Assembly (NCBI RefSeq): GCF_000412675.1
Contig: NC_021505.1
Span: forward strand, 372,001 to 436,000
Reading direction: 5' to 3'
Source of the DNA: Pseudomonas putida NBRC 14164
GTDB lineage: Bacteria; Pseudomonadota; Gammaproteobacteria; Pseudomonadales; Pseudomonadaceae
DNA: 64,000 nt
Part shown: piece by piece, positions 17,175 through 25,143 of the stretch
How the letters are laid out: the number at the start of each line of letters is the position of its first letter
How positions within the stretch are numbered: the first letter of the stretch is position 1
Notes under the pieces: model-generated
Databases searched by the model: none
Told to the model about the DNA's origin: nothing
The model's input: the letters and a program-made list of their open reading frames with translations, nothing else
Position numbers and translations under genes: made by a program

Positions 17175-19235
17175 ATGGCATTCGAAGCAATGTTCCAGCC
17201 GATCCAGATCGGCAAACTGACCATCCGCAACCGTGTGCTCAGCACCGCGCACGCCGAGGTCTACGCCACTGACGGCGGCATGACGACCGACCGCTACGTG
17301 AAGTACTACGAAGAGAAGGCCAAGGGCGGTATCGGCCTGGCGATCTGCGGCGGCTCGTCCGTGGTCGCCATCGACAGCCCGCAGGAATGGTGGGCGTCGG
17401 TCAACCTGTCGACCGACCGCATCATCCCGCACTTCCAGAACCTGGCCGACGCCATGCACAAGCATGGCGCCAAGATCATGATCCAGATTACCCACATGGG
17501 CCGTCGCTCGCGCTGGGACGGCTTCAACTGGCCGACCCTGATGTCGCCGTCGGGCATCCGCGAACCGGTGCACCGCGCCACCTGCAAGACCATCGAGGTG
17601 GAAGAGATCTGGCGTGTCATCGGCAACTACGCGCAGGCTGCGCGGCGTGCCAAAGAGGGCGGCCTGGACGGCGTGGAACTGTCGGCCGTGCACCAGCACA
17701 TGATCGACCAGTTCTGGAGCCCGCGGGTCAACAAGCGTACCGATGAATGGGGCGGCACGTTTGAAGGCCGCATGAAGTTCGGCCTGGAAGTACTCAAAGC
17801 CGTGCGCGCCGAAGTGGGCGACGACTTCTGCGTGGGCATGCGCATCTGTGGTGACGAGTTCCACCCCGATGGCCTCAGCCACGAAGACATGAAGCAGATT
17901 GCCGCCTACTACGACGGCACCGGCATGCTCGACTTCATCGGCGTGGTCGGCTCGGGCTGCGACACCCACAACACCCTGGCCAACGTCATCCCCAACATGA
18001 GCTACCCGCCAGAGCCGTTCCTGCACCTGGCAGCCGGCATCAAGGAGGTGGTCAAGGTCCCGGTGCTTCACGCGCAGAACATCAAGGACCCGAACCAGGC
18101 CACGCGCATTCTTGAAGGCGGCTACGTGGACATGGTCGGCATGACCCGTGCGCACATGGCCGACCCGCACCTGATCGCCAAGATCAAGATGGGCCAGATT
18201 GACCAGATCAAGCAGTGCGTCGGTGCCAACTACTGCATCGACCGCCAGTATCAGGGCCTGGATGTGCTGTGCATCCAGAACGCCGCGACCTCCCGTGAAT
18301 ACATGGGTGTGCCGCACATCATCGAAAAAACCACCGGCGTCAAACGCAAGGTGGTGGTGGTTGGCGCCGGCCCTGCCGGCATGGAAGCAGCCCGCGTGGC
18401 TGCCGAACGTGGGCACGATGTGACCCTGTTCGAGAAGAAAGACCAGATCGGCGGGCAGATCACCATTGCCGCCAAGGCACCGCAGCGTGACCAGATCGCC
18501 GGCATCACCCGCTGGTACCAGCTGGAGCTGGCGCGCCTGAAAGTGGACCTGCGCCTGGGCACCGCTGCCAGCGTGGACGCCATCCAGGACCTGCGCCCGG
18601 ACGTGATCGTGCTGGCGGTGGGCGGCCATCCGTTTGTCGAGCAGAACGAGCACTGGGGCGCTGCCGAAGGGCTGGTGGTCAGCAGCTGGGACGTGCTCGA
18701 CGGCAAGGTTGCGCCGGGCAAGAACGTGCTGGTGTACGACACCATTTGTGAATTCACCGGCATGTCGGCAGCAGACTACATTGCCGACAAAGGCAGCCAG
18801 GTTGAAATCGTCACCGACGACATCAAGCCGGGCGTGGCCATGGGCGGCACGACCTTCCCGACCTACTACCGCAGCATGTACCCGAAAGAAGTGATCATGA
18901 CCGGCGACATGATGCTGGAAAAGGTCTACCGCGAAGGCGACAAGCTGGTGGCGGTGCTGGAGAACGAGTACACCGGCGCCAAGGAAGAACGCGTGGTCGA
19001 CCAGGTGGTGATCGAGAACGGCGTGCGGCCTGATGAACAGCTGTACTACGCGCTGAAAGAGGGCTCGCGCAACAAGGGCCAGATCGATGTGGAGGCGCTG
19101 TTTGCCATCAAGCCACAGCCGATCCTCAGCCAGCCGGGCGAAGGTTACCTGCTGTACCGCATCGGCGACTGCGTGGCCCAGCGCAACGTGCATGCGGCGA
19201 TCTACGACGCCTTGCGCCTGTGCAAGGATTTCTGA
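17175..19235 (+). CDS. dgcA: Dimethylglycine demethylase subunit DgcA (FMN/FAD oxidoreductase)
   Basis: 686 residues related to trimethylamine dehydrogenase and 2,4-dienoyl-CoA reductase. The N-terminal TIM barrel (1-340) binds FMN and includes SAVHQHMIDQFWSPRVNKRTDEWGG around 175-200. A cysteine cluster region lies at 348-366, and a dinucleotide-binding domain starts at KVVVVGAGPAGMEAARVAAERG (about residue 393). It removes a methyl group from dimethylglycine, giving sarcosine. Cys348, Cys354 and Cys366 are present, but the position equivalent to the second cluster cysteine is Ala351. The partner is DgcB downstream; electrons probably pass to the encoded ETF. Confidence 0.92.
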   Translation: MAFEAMFQPIQIGKLTIRNRVLSTAHAEVYATDGGMTTDRYVKYYEEKAKGGIGLAICGGSSVVAIDSPQEWWASVNLSTDRIIPHFQNLADAMHKHGAKIMIQITHMGRRSRWDGFNWPTLMSPSGIREPVHRATCKTIEVEEIWRVIGNYAQAARRAKEGGLDGVELSAVHQHMIDQFWSPRVNKRTDEWGGTFEGRMKFGLEVLKAVRAEVGDDFCVGMRICGDEFHPDGLSHEDMKQIAAYYDGTGMLDFIGVVGSGCDTHNTLANVIPNMSYPPEPFLHLAAGIKEVVKVPVLHAQNIKDPNQATRILEGGYVDMVGMTRAHMADPHLIAKIKMGQIDQIKQCVGANYCIDRQYQGLDVLCIQNAATSREYMGVPHIIEKTTGVKRKVVVVGAGPAGMEAARVAAERGHDVTLFEKKDQIGGQITIAAKAPQRDQIAGITRWYQLELARLKVDLRLGTAASVDAIQDLRPDVIVLAVGGHPFVEQNEHWGAAEGLVVSSWDVLDGKVAPGKNVLVYDTICEFTGMSAADYIADKGSQVEIVTDDIKPGVAMGGTTFPTYYRSMYPKEVIMTGDMMLEKVYREGDKLVAVLENEYTGAKEERVVDQVVIENGVRPDEQLYYALKEGSRNKGQIDVEALFAIKPQPILSQPGEGYLLYRIGDCVAQRNVHAAIYDALRLCKDF

Positions 19236-19266
19236 TCGCACCGTCTTTCTAGAGGCGGGACTGGCC

Positions 19267-19389
19267 CCCCTGTAGGAGCGGCCTTGTGCCGCGAAAGGGT
19301 CGCGAAGCGGCCCCCAGCATTTCATCGGTATCAAGGATGCTGGGGCCGCTACGCAGCCCTTTCGCGGCACAAGGCCGCTCCTACAGGGG
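19267..19389. repeat. Long REP inverted repeat between dgcA and dgcB
   Basis: CCCTGTAGGAGCGGCCTTGTGCCGCGAAAGGG at the left end is matched by its reverse complement at the right end, around an inner inverted repeat (CCCCCAGCAT ... ATGCTGGGG). This is the GGCACAAGGCCGCTCCTACAGG REP subtype, inside an operon. Confidence 0.88.
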
Positions 19390-19442
19390 TCCGCGCTGGC
19401 CTTTGGGGTGGCGCAAGAATTTAGCTGTTGTGGGAGCCTCCC

Positions 19443-21395
19443 ATGTTGAACACCCTTCTACCCATCCTGCTGTTCGCTGCCCTTGGCCTGGCGGTGCTCG
19501 GCGCCCTGCGCCGGGTGCGCATGTGGCGGCGTGGCCGGGCCTCCAAGGTCGACCTGATCGGCGGCCTGCTGGCCATGCCGCGCCGTTACCTGGTGGACCT
19601 GCACCACGTCGTCGAGCGCGACAAGTACATGTCCAAGACCCACGTGGCCACCGCTGGCGGCTTCGTGCTGTCGGCCGCGCTGGCGATCCTGGTGCATGGC
19701 TTTGGCCTGCAAAGCAAAGTCCTCGGCTACGCGCTGCTGGTGGCCACGGTGATCATGTTCACTGGCGCCATCTTTGTCTTCAAGCGCCGCCTCAACCCGC
19801 CTGCGCGCCTGTCCAAAGGCCCGTGGATGCGCTTGCCGAAGAGCCTGCTGGTATTTGCCGCAAGCTTCTTCATTGCCACCCTGCCGGTCGCCGGCATCCT
19901 GCCTGCCAACACGGGTGGCTGGGTGATGGTCGCAGTGCTCGGCCTGGGCGTGCTGTGGGGCGTGTCGGAGCTGTTCTTCGGCATGACCTGGGGTGGCCCG
20001 ATGAAGCACGCCTTCGCCGGTGCGCTGCACCTGGCCTGGCACCGCCGCGCCGAGCGCTTTGGCGGCGGACGCTCCACCGGCCTCAAGCCGCTGGACCTGG
20101 AAGACCCCAACGCGCCGCTGGGCGTGGAAAAACCGGCTGACTTCACCTGGAACCAGCTGCTGGGCTTCGATGCCTGCGTGCAGTGCGGTAAATGTGAAGC
20201 CATGTGCCCGGCTTTTGCTGCTGGCCAGCCGCTGAACCCGAAAAAGCTCATCCAGGACATGGTCATCGGCCTGGCCGGTGGCACGGACGCCAAGTTCGCC
20301 GGTAGCCCGTACCCGGGCAAGCCGATCGGTGAACACGGCGGCCATCCGCACCAGCCTATCGTCAATGGCCTGGTCGACGCTGAAACGCTGTGGTCGTGCA
20401 CCACCTGCCGTGCCTGCGTCGAGGAATGCCCGATGATGATCGAGCACGTCGATGCCATCGTCGACATGCGCCGCCACCTCACCCTGGAAAAGGGCGCCAC
20501 CCCGAACAAGGGCGCCGAGGTGCTGGACAACCTGATCGCCACCGACAACCCCGGCGGCTTCGCCCCAGGCGGTCGCATGAACTGGGCTGCCGACCTCAAC
20601 CTGAAACTGCTGTCGGAGGTGAAAACCACCGAAGTGCTGTTCTGGGTTGGCGACGGTGCCTTCGACATGCGCAACCAGCGCACCCTGCGTTCGTTTGTCA
20701 AAGTACTGAAGGCCTCGGGCGTGGACTTTGCCGTGCTCGGGCTGGAAGAACGCGACAGTGGCGACGTGGCCCGCCGCCTGGGCGACGAAGCGACCTTCCA
20801 GCAACTGGCCAAACGCAACATCCAGACCTTGGCCAAATACAAGTTCCAGCGCATCGTCACCTGCGACCCGCACAGCTTCCATGTGCTGAAGAACGAGTAC
20901 GGCGCATTGGGCGGCGAGTACCAGGTGCAGCACCACAGTACCTACATGGCCGAACTGATCGCGGCCAACAAGCTCAACCTGGCCCAGCACAAGGGCGGCA
21001 GCGTCACCTACCACGACCCGTGCTATCTGGGCCGCTACAACGGTGAGTACGAAGCGCCGCGTGAAGTGCTCAAGGCGCTGGGTATCGAAGTGCGCGAGAT
21101 GCAGCGCTCGGGCTTCCGTTCCCGTTGCTGCGGCGGTGGCGGCGGTGCACCGATCACCGACATCCCGGGCAAGCAGCGTATCCCCGACATGCGCATGGAC
21201 GACATTCGCGAAACCGAGGCCGAGTTGGTGGCCGTGGGTTGCCCACAGTGCACCGCCATGCTCGAAGGCGTGGTCGAGCCGCGCCCACAGATCAAGGACC
21301 TGGCGGAGCTGGTGGCCGACGTGCTGATCGAAGAGGACGCGCCGTCTGCCGCAAAGCCGCAAACGGCCAAACGTGAACCTGCGGAGGTGCACTGA
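19443..21395 (+). CDS. dgcB: Dimethylglycine demethylase subunit DgcB (iron-sulfur membrane protein)
   Basis: 650 residues from the ATG at 19443, preceded by GGAG. The N-terminal third has several membrane segments (within about 1-185). Two [4Fe-4S] ferredoxin-type motifs follow: CVQCGKCEAMCP (about residue 246) and CTTCRACVEECP (about 320). Two CCG-type domains lie in the last part, with CDPHSFHVLKNEYG, HDPCYLGRYN and CCGGGGG. It resembles heterodisulfide reductase D/glycerol-3-phosphate dehydrogenase C-like electron carriers and should pass electrons from DgcA or the ETF to quinone at the inner membrane. Its stop codon overlaps the start of the ETF alpha gene by one base (TGATG). Confidence 0.92.
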   Translation: MLNTLLPILLFAALGLAVLGALRRVRMWRRGRASKVDLIGGLLAMPRRYLVDLHHVVERDKYMSKTHVATAGGFVLSAALAILVHGFGLQSKVLGYALLVATVIMFTGAIFVFKRRLNPPARLSKGPWMRLPKSLLVFAASFFIATLPVAGILPANTGGWVMVAVLGLGVLWGVSELFFGMTWGGPMKHAFAGALHLAWHRRAERFGGGRSTGLKPLDLEDPNAPLGVEKPADFTWNQLLGFDACVQCGKCEAMCPAFAAGQPLNPKKLIQDMVIGLAGGTDAKFAGSPYPGKPIGEHGGHPHQPIVNGLVDAETLWSCTTCRACVEECPMMIEHVDAIVDMRRHLTLEKGATPNKGAEVLDNLIATDNPGGFAPGGRMNWAADLNLKLLSEVKTTEVLFWVGDGAFDMRNQRTLRSFVKVLKASGVDFAVLGLEERDSGDVARRLGDEATFQQLAKRNIQTLAKYKFQRIVTCDPHSFHVLKNEYGALGGEYQVQHHSTYMAELIAANKLNLAQHKGGSVTYHDPCYLGRYNGEYEAPREVLKALGIEVREMQRSGFRSRCCGGGGGAPITDIPGKQRIPDMRMDDIRETEAELVAVGCPQCTAMLEGVVEPRPQIKDLAELVADVLIEEDAPSAAKPQTAKREPAEVH

Positions 21396-22627
21396 TGAGC
21401 GACATTATCCGCCGCGACCCACGCGCCGAGTGGATCGCCCGTAACCGCCTGCACCCGCTGCACGCGGCCATGCAGACGCAACAAACCAGCTGGATGGGGC
21501 CCAATGGCCTCATCCGCAAGAACCCCCATGCGATTGCCGCAGGCTTCATCGGCCCGGCCGGCATCAAGCGCATCGACCGCAGCGGCGCCCAGCAGGGTAC
21601 CGGTGTGGGCGGGCGGCGCACGGCGGCGGCAGAGGTCAAGCTGCCGCTGCACCAGGTACCGGCGCCGGCGTTCTACATCGCGGTGGTGCCGGACATGGTC
21701 GGTGGCCGCCTGAGCAGCCACGACCGCGACCTGCTCGGCCTGGCCCACAGCCTGGCCGGCAGTGACGGCGCAGTGCTGGCGGTGGTCTTTAACGAGCACA
21801 AGGAAAGCAACTTTTCCACCGCTGGCGTCGACCGCCTGCTGGTCGTCGAGGGCGAGGCCTTCGAGGGTTATGCACCGGAGCAACTGGTGCAGGGCCTGCG
21901 GGCTGTGGATAACCAGTTCACCCCGCGCCACTGGCTGCTGCCTGACAGCCGCACCGGTGGCGGCGAACTGGGCCGACGCCTGGGCGCGGCGCTGGGCGAG
22001 CGCCCGGCCACGCGCGTATGGCAGGTCAAGGACGGCCAGTGCATCGGCCGCGCCGGTGCTGGCCAGCAAGACCTGCAACGTGCGGTGCCACGGCTGATAC
22101 TGGCGGCGGCGGAGTGCGCCGAGCCGGTCAGCGAAACCCGTCACGAAGCCTTGCCGGTGGAGTTGTCCACAAGCGTGGCGCGCAGCCTGTCGCGCATCGA
22201 AGACCTGGGCTCGGTGGCCGTGGACCCGGCCACCATTGCCATGGCCGAGGCCGAGTTCATCATCTCGGGCGGCAACGGGGTCAAGGACTGGGACCTGTAC
22301 CACCAGGCCACCGCAGCCCTTGGCGCCACCGAAGGCGCCTCGCGGGTGGCGGTGGACGACGGCTTCATGCCGCGCAACCGCCAGGTGGGTGCTACCGGCA
22401 CCTGGGTTACCGCGCGTGTGTACGTGGCTGTGGGTATCTCGGGTGCCATCCAGCACCTTCAGGGCATCGGCGCCTGCGACAAGGTGGTGGCGATCAACAT
22501 GGACCCGGGTTGCGACATGATCAAACGGGCGGACCTGTCGGTGATTGGCGACAGTTCGGCGATTCTCAAGGCATTGATCGAGGCTGTGGACAACTACCGC
22601 AGCGGCGGCCAGCGCGACGCGGCATAA
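21395..22627 (+). CDS. Electron transfer flavoprotein alpha subunit, dgc-associated
   Basis: 410 residues; the C-terminal FAD-binding part is typical of ETF alpha, with GGNGVKDWDLYHQATAALGATEGASRVAVDDG, GISGAIQHLQGI and VAINMDPGCDMIKRADL. It is about 100 residues longer than housekeeping EtfA. The extra part is an N-terminal extension (MSDIIRRDPRAEWIARNRLHP and onward) ahead of the usual ETF domain that starts near residue 88. The extension may dock to DgcB. The gene is translationally coupled to dgcB and followed 10 bases later by the beta subunit. It is dedicated to the demethylase rather than general beta-oxidation. Confidence 0.88.
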   Translation: MSDIIRRDPRAEWIARNRLHPLHAAMQTQQTSWMGPNGLIRKNPHAIAAGFIGPAGIKRIDRSGAQQGTGVGGRRTAAAEVKLPLHQVPAPAFYIAVVPDMVGGRLSSHDRDLLGLAHSLAGSDGAVLAVVFNEHKESNFSTAGVDRLLVVEGEAFEGYAPEQLVQGLRAVDNQFTPRHWLLPDSRTGGGELGRRLGAALGERPATRVWQVKDGQCIGRAGAGQQDLQRAVPRLILAAAECAEPVSETRHEALPVELSTSVARSLSRIEDLGSVAVDPATIAMAEAEFIISGGNGVKDWDLYHQATAALGATEGASRVAVDDGFMPRNRQVGATGTWVTARVYVAVGISGAIQHLQGIGACDKVVAINMDPGCDMIKRADLSVIGDSSAILKALIEAVDNYRSGGQRDAA

Positions 22628-22637
22628 GGGCACGACC

Positions 22638-23408
22638 ATGAGTACGAAAGTGATCAGCCTGGTTTCCATCGGTGCCCACCCAAGCTCCGGGCGCGCCCGG
22701 CGCGCCGAGCAGGATGCCCGCGCCGTGGAACTGGGGTTGCAGCTGGCTGGGGATAACTTGCAGGTGGTACATGCTGGCAATCCACAGGAAGAGGCTTTGC
22801 GCGCTTACCTGGGCATGGGCCTGGACCATCTTGACGTGCTGGAGCAGCCGGCCGGTGCCGATGTGCTGGGCGTGCTGGGGGATTACCTGCGCGACGCCGG
22901 AGCACAGCTGGTGCTGACCGGTAGCCAGGCCGAGACGGGTGAAGGGTCGGGCATGTTGCCATTCCTGCTGGCCGAAAAGCTTGGCTGGCCGTTGATCGTG
23001 GGGTTGGCCGAGGTGGAGTCGATCGAGAACGGCACCGCTCAGGTATTGCAGGCCTTGCCGCGGGGCCAGCGGCGCCGGCTGAAAGTGCGCCTGCCGTTGC
23101 TGGCGACTGTGGATAACGCTGCGCCCAAGCCGCGCCAGAGCGCATTCGGGCCGGCGCGACGTGGTGTGCTGGCGGCGCGTAATGTGGCCATTGTCGAAGA
23201 TGAGTTGCTGGCCGATGCCGAGTTGCAACCGGCCCGCCCTCGGCCCAAGCGCCTGAAGGTGATCAAGGCCAAGAGCGGTGCAGACCGCATGAAAGCAGCA
23301 ACAGCCAAGGCCAGTGGTGGCGGTGGCAAGGTGCTGAAGGACGTTTCGCCACAGGAAGGTGCTGAGGCCATCCTCAAGCTGCTGGTGGAAGAAGGCGTGC
23401 TGCGCTAA
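22638..23408 (+). CDS. Electron transfer flavoprotein beta subunit, dgc-associated
   Basis: 256 residues with the ETF beta fold: EQDARAVELGLQLAG, LVLTGSQAETGEGSGMLPFLLAEKLGWPLIVGLAEVE (about 93-128), and a basic C-terminal tail PKRLKVIKAKSGADRM. It pairs with the alpha subunit immediately upstream, 10 bases away, and ends the operon begun by the dipeptidase-like gene; a REP pair follows 10 bases after the stop. The usual N-terminal VKRVVD motif of housekeeping EtfB is replaced by VISLVSIGAHPSSGRARRAEQ, consistent with a specialised branch. Confidence 0.86.
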   Translation: MSTKVISLVSIGAHPSSGRARRAEQDARAVELGLQLAGDNLQVVHAGNPQEEALRAYLGMGLDHLDVLEQPAGADVLGVLGDYLRDAGAQLVLTGSQAETGEGSGMLPFLLAEKLGWPLIVGLAEVESIENGTAQVLQALPRGQRRRLKVRLPLLATVDNAAPKPRQSAFGPARRGVLAARNVAIVEDELLADAELQPARPRPKRLKVIKAKSGADRMKAATAKASGGGGKVLKDVSPQEGAEAILKLLVEEGVLR

Positions 23409-23418
23409 GACCTTTACT

Positions 23419-23512
23419 GGCCTCATCGCCGGCAAGCCAGCTCCCACAGGATCACCACTGCCTACGGGTTCAGTGAAATACCTGTGGGAGCTGGCTTGCC
23501 GGCGATTGGCCC
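23419..23512. repeat. REP pair after the ETF beta gene
   Basis: Facing units of the GCCGGCAAGCCAGCTCCCACAGG subtype, directly after the dgc operon. The following stretch to 24224 has no gene that I can support. Confidence 0.88.
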
Positions 23513-23705
23513 TGACAGACTAATGATGTTCCCTGGCTACATTGAACGCCCACTACCCCAATGCCCCGCCCTTCATCGAACCACTTCACAGTGCCCTCCT
23601 GGCGGCTGTGTATAAGTCACTCCTGGGTAATGCCCAAGTAGTAACCATTACCCCAGCACATCGCTGCATTTCACGAAACTGGCAGCACTATCAGGTACGC
23701 CTGTA

Positions 23706-24141
23706 TTTTGCCCACGGAATCTGTTCGCCAAGGTGTGGATAAAGTGTTGGTGTATGGCTGGGGGCCATATATAAAGGGGCTTACAGAGTTTTGATCATAA
23801 ACTGATCAACTCTGAGCCGGCTCCTCAGACACAGACATGCGTGCCTCCAACGGGTTTTGCCCACAATCGCTGTTAGCGGGTCTGTGGATAATCTGTTCGG
23901 CACTGCCTGAAAGCCGCGCAGGTCATGGCGTGTGAGGAGTTGATCAGAAAATGATCAAATAGGGGTGAATGCCTCCTGATCCATGATTATCAAGGCCTTG
24001 AGTCGTTTATCCACAGACCAGAGGCTGCATTGCCGCGTTTTGCTCACAAACTCTGTTGGTGTCTCTGTGGACAAGTTGTATGAACATCGCTGTAGCCCAG
24101 AAAGCATGAGGCCTTGACGTGATTGGTTGAATAGTGACCAG
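23706..24141 (+). repeat. Three diverged 104-bp direct repeats with DnaA-box-like and TTGATCA dyad elements
   Basis: Units at 23706-23809, 23855-23958 and 24038-24141 align without gaps. Each reads TTTTGCYCAC, five bases, CTGTT, eight bases, TGTGGAYAA, 48 bases, then a dyad TTGATCA-N5-TGATCAA. The dyad is perfect in units 1 and 2 and degraded in unit 3 (TTGGTTG-AATAG-TGACCAG). All spacings are identical in the three copies. TGTGGATAA is the complement of the E. coli DnaA box TTATCCACA. Further copies lie at 24007-24015 (inverted) and 24214-24222, the last one only two bases before the RHS-core start codon. Function unknown. Confidence 0.7.
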
Positions 24142-24224
24142 TTGCCGGCCTGCTATTTTTGCCAGTACGCAAACGCAATTTTCCTCATTACCCTGTCCAC
24201 ACGCTTCGTGACTTGTGGATAACC

Positions 24225-25061
24225 ATGACGACATTCCTGCTAAGCATCGACCGCCAGCACTCTGTACTGGGTAGGGGGCGTCACGAGGCGCGCGCTTTTT
24301 CGCCTTACGGTGCCTTGAGCGCGGCACTGATACCAGGGTTGGCTTTCTGTGGTCAGCATCCGGATCCGCTGACAGGCTGTTATCCGCTGGGCAATGGTCG
24401 CCGCTTCTACAGTCCGAGCCTGAGGCGGTTCATCAGCTCTGACTCGCTAAGCCCGTTCGGCAAGGGAGGTATCCATGCATACGCCTATTGTGGCGGCGAT
24501 CCCGTGAATCGCCATGACCCGAGCGGGGCGTTCTGGGGCGTCGTGCTCAGAATCGTTGGCGTGGCGTCCAGCGGTGCTACGTTGTTCGGCTCGTTGGCAC
24601 GTACTGCCAAGAATGTAGTGGGGCGCAGGGCCGCTTTCTGGGCCAACAATAACCCTCCGGGGGGAGGCGGGCCTGTGCCCTCCGTGCGCCATCAGGAGCT
24701 GCCTCATGCATCCAGGGTCTCGAATCAGCAGTTTTTCATAACCGGGAGCGCTGGGGTAGCTGGGCAGTTGGCTGCTGCGATCTCTGGTGTGACGCCTGCC
24801 TTCCAGACAGCAACAGATGTATTGGGCGTGGTGAATTCAGTTACCAACCTGAGCGGCGGTTCGATAGGTAACTTTGCTGCAGCACGTGAGGTAGGGAGTT
24901 ACTTATGGGCAAACCCACGTGAAATTCCCGTGGTCGCTCTGGAGACTTTCATGGATGTGACGATGGTGGACGAGGTGTTCGCTAACGTGGGCCGGGGGTT
25001 TACAGCAGTAGCGGAAAGGATAAGGTCAGCGCGCCCGACCCCGCACGACGTCACCGTGTAG
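24225..25061 (+). CDS. Orphan RHS-repeat core-domain protein with unique C-terminus (1 of 3)
   Basis: 278 residues. After MTTFLLSIDRQHSVLG and FSPYGALSAAL comes the RHS core: YPLGNGRRFYSPSLRRFIS and DSLSPFGKGGIHAYAYCGGDPVNRHDPSG (about 60-105). In large RHS/YD-repeat toxins this core marks the end of the shell, and a variable toxic tip follows. Here the YD repeats are missing and only core plus tip remain. The tip (about 106-278) is rich in Gly, Ala and Val with a possibly membrane-active stretch around 185-215. No immunity-like gene follows; gbcA is convergent 82 bases on. The start codon follows TGTGGATAACC and has no clear ribosome site. Confidence 0.7.
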   Translation: MTTFLLSIDRQHSVLGRGRHEARAFSPYGALSAALIPGLAFCGQHPDPLTGCYPLGNGRRFYSPSLRRFISSDSLSPFGKGGIHAYAYCGGDPVNRHDPSGAFWGVVLRIVGVASSGATLFGSLARTAKNVVGRRAAFWANNNPPGGGGPVPSVRHQELPHASRVSNQQFFITGSAGVAGQLAAAISGVTPAFQTATDVLGVVNSVTNLSGGSIGNFAAAREVGSYLWANPREIPVVALETFMDVTMVDEVFANVGRGFTAVAERIRSARPTPHDVTV

Positions 25062-25143
25062 CGTCAGGCGCGGGTGTCCAAACGTCGGCCGACGCGCTCC
25101 AACTCGCCAGGCAAGTGGAGCGCGGCAGCCTAACGCTAAATAC

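Noticed and set aside
16374..19370. 998-codon frame on the minus strand opposite dgcA and the DUF5943 gene
   Set aside because: Same kind of GC-driven shadow; the plus-strand genes have clear motifs and ribosome sites.
23706..24222. Cluster of DnaA boxes as the chromosomal replication origin
   Set aside because: The Pseudomonas oriC lies beside dnaA/rpmH, and none of those genes is near. Regular 104-bp modules fit a repeat element better.
24225..25061. RHS-core gene as an active toxin with immunity gene
   Set aside because: No recognised nuclease or deaminase motif in the tip and no small downstream gene; toxin activity cannot be claimed from the sequence.
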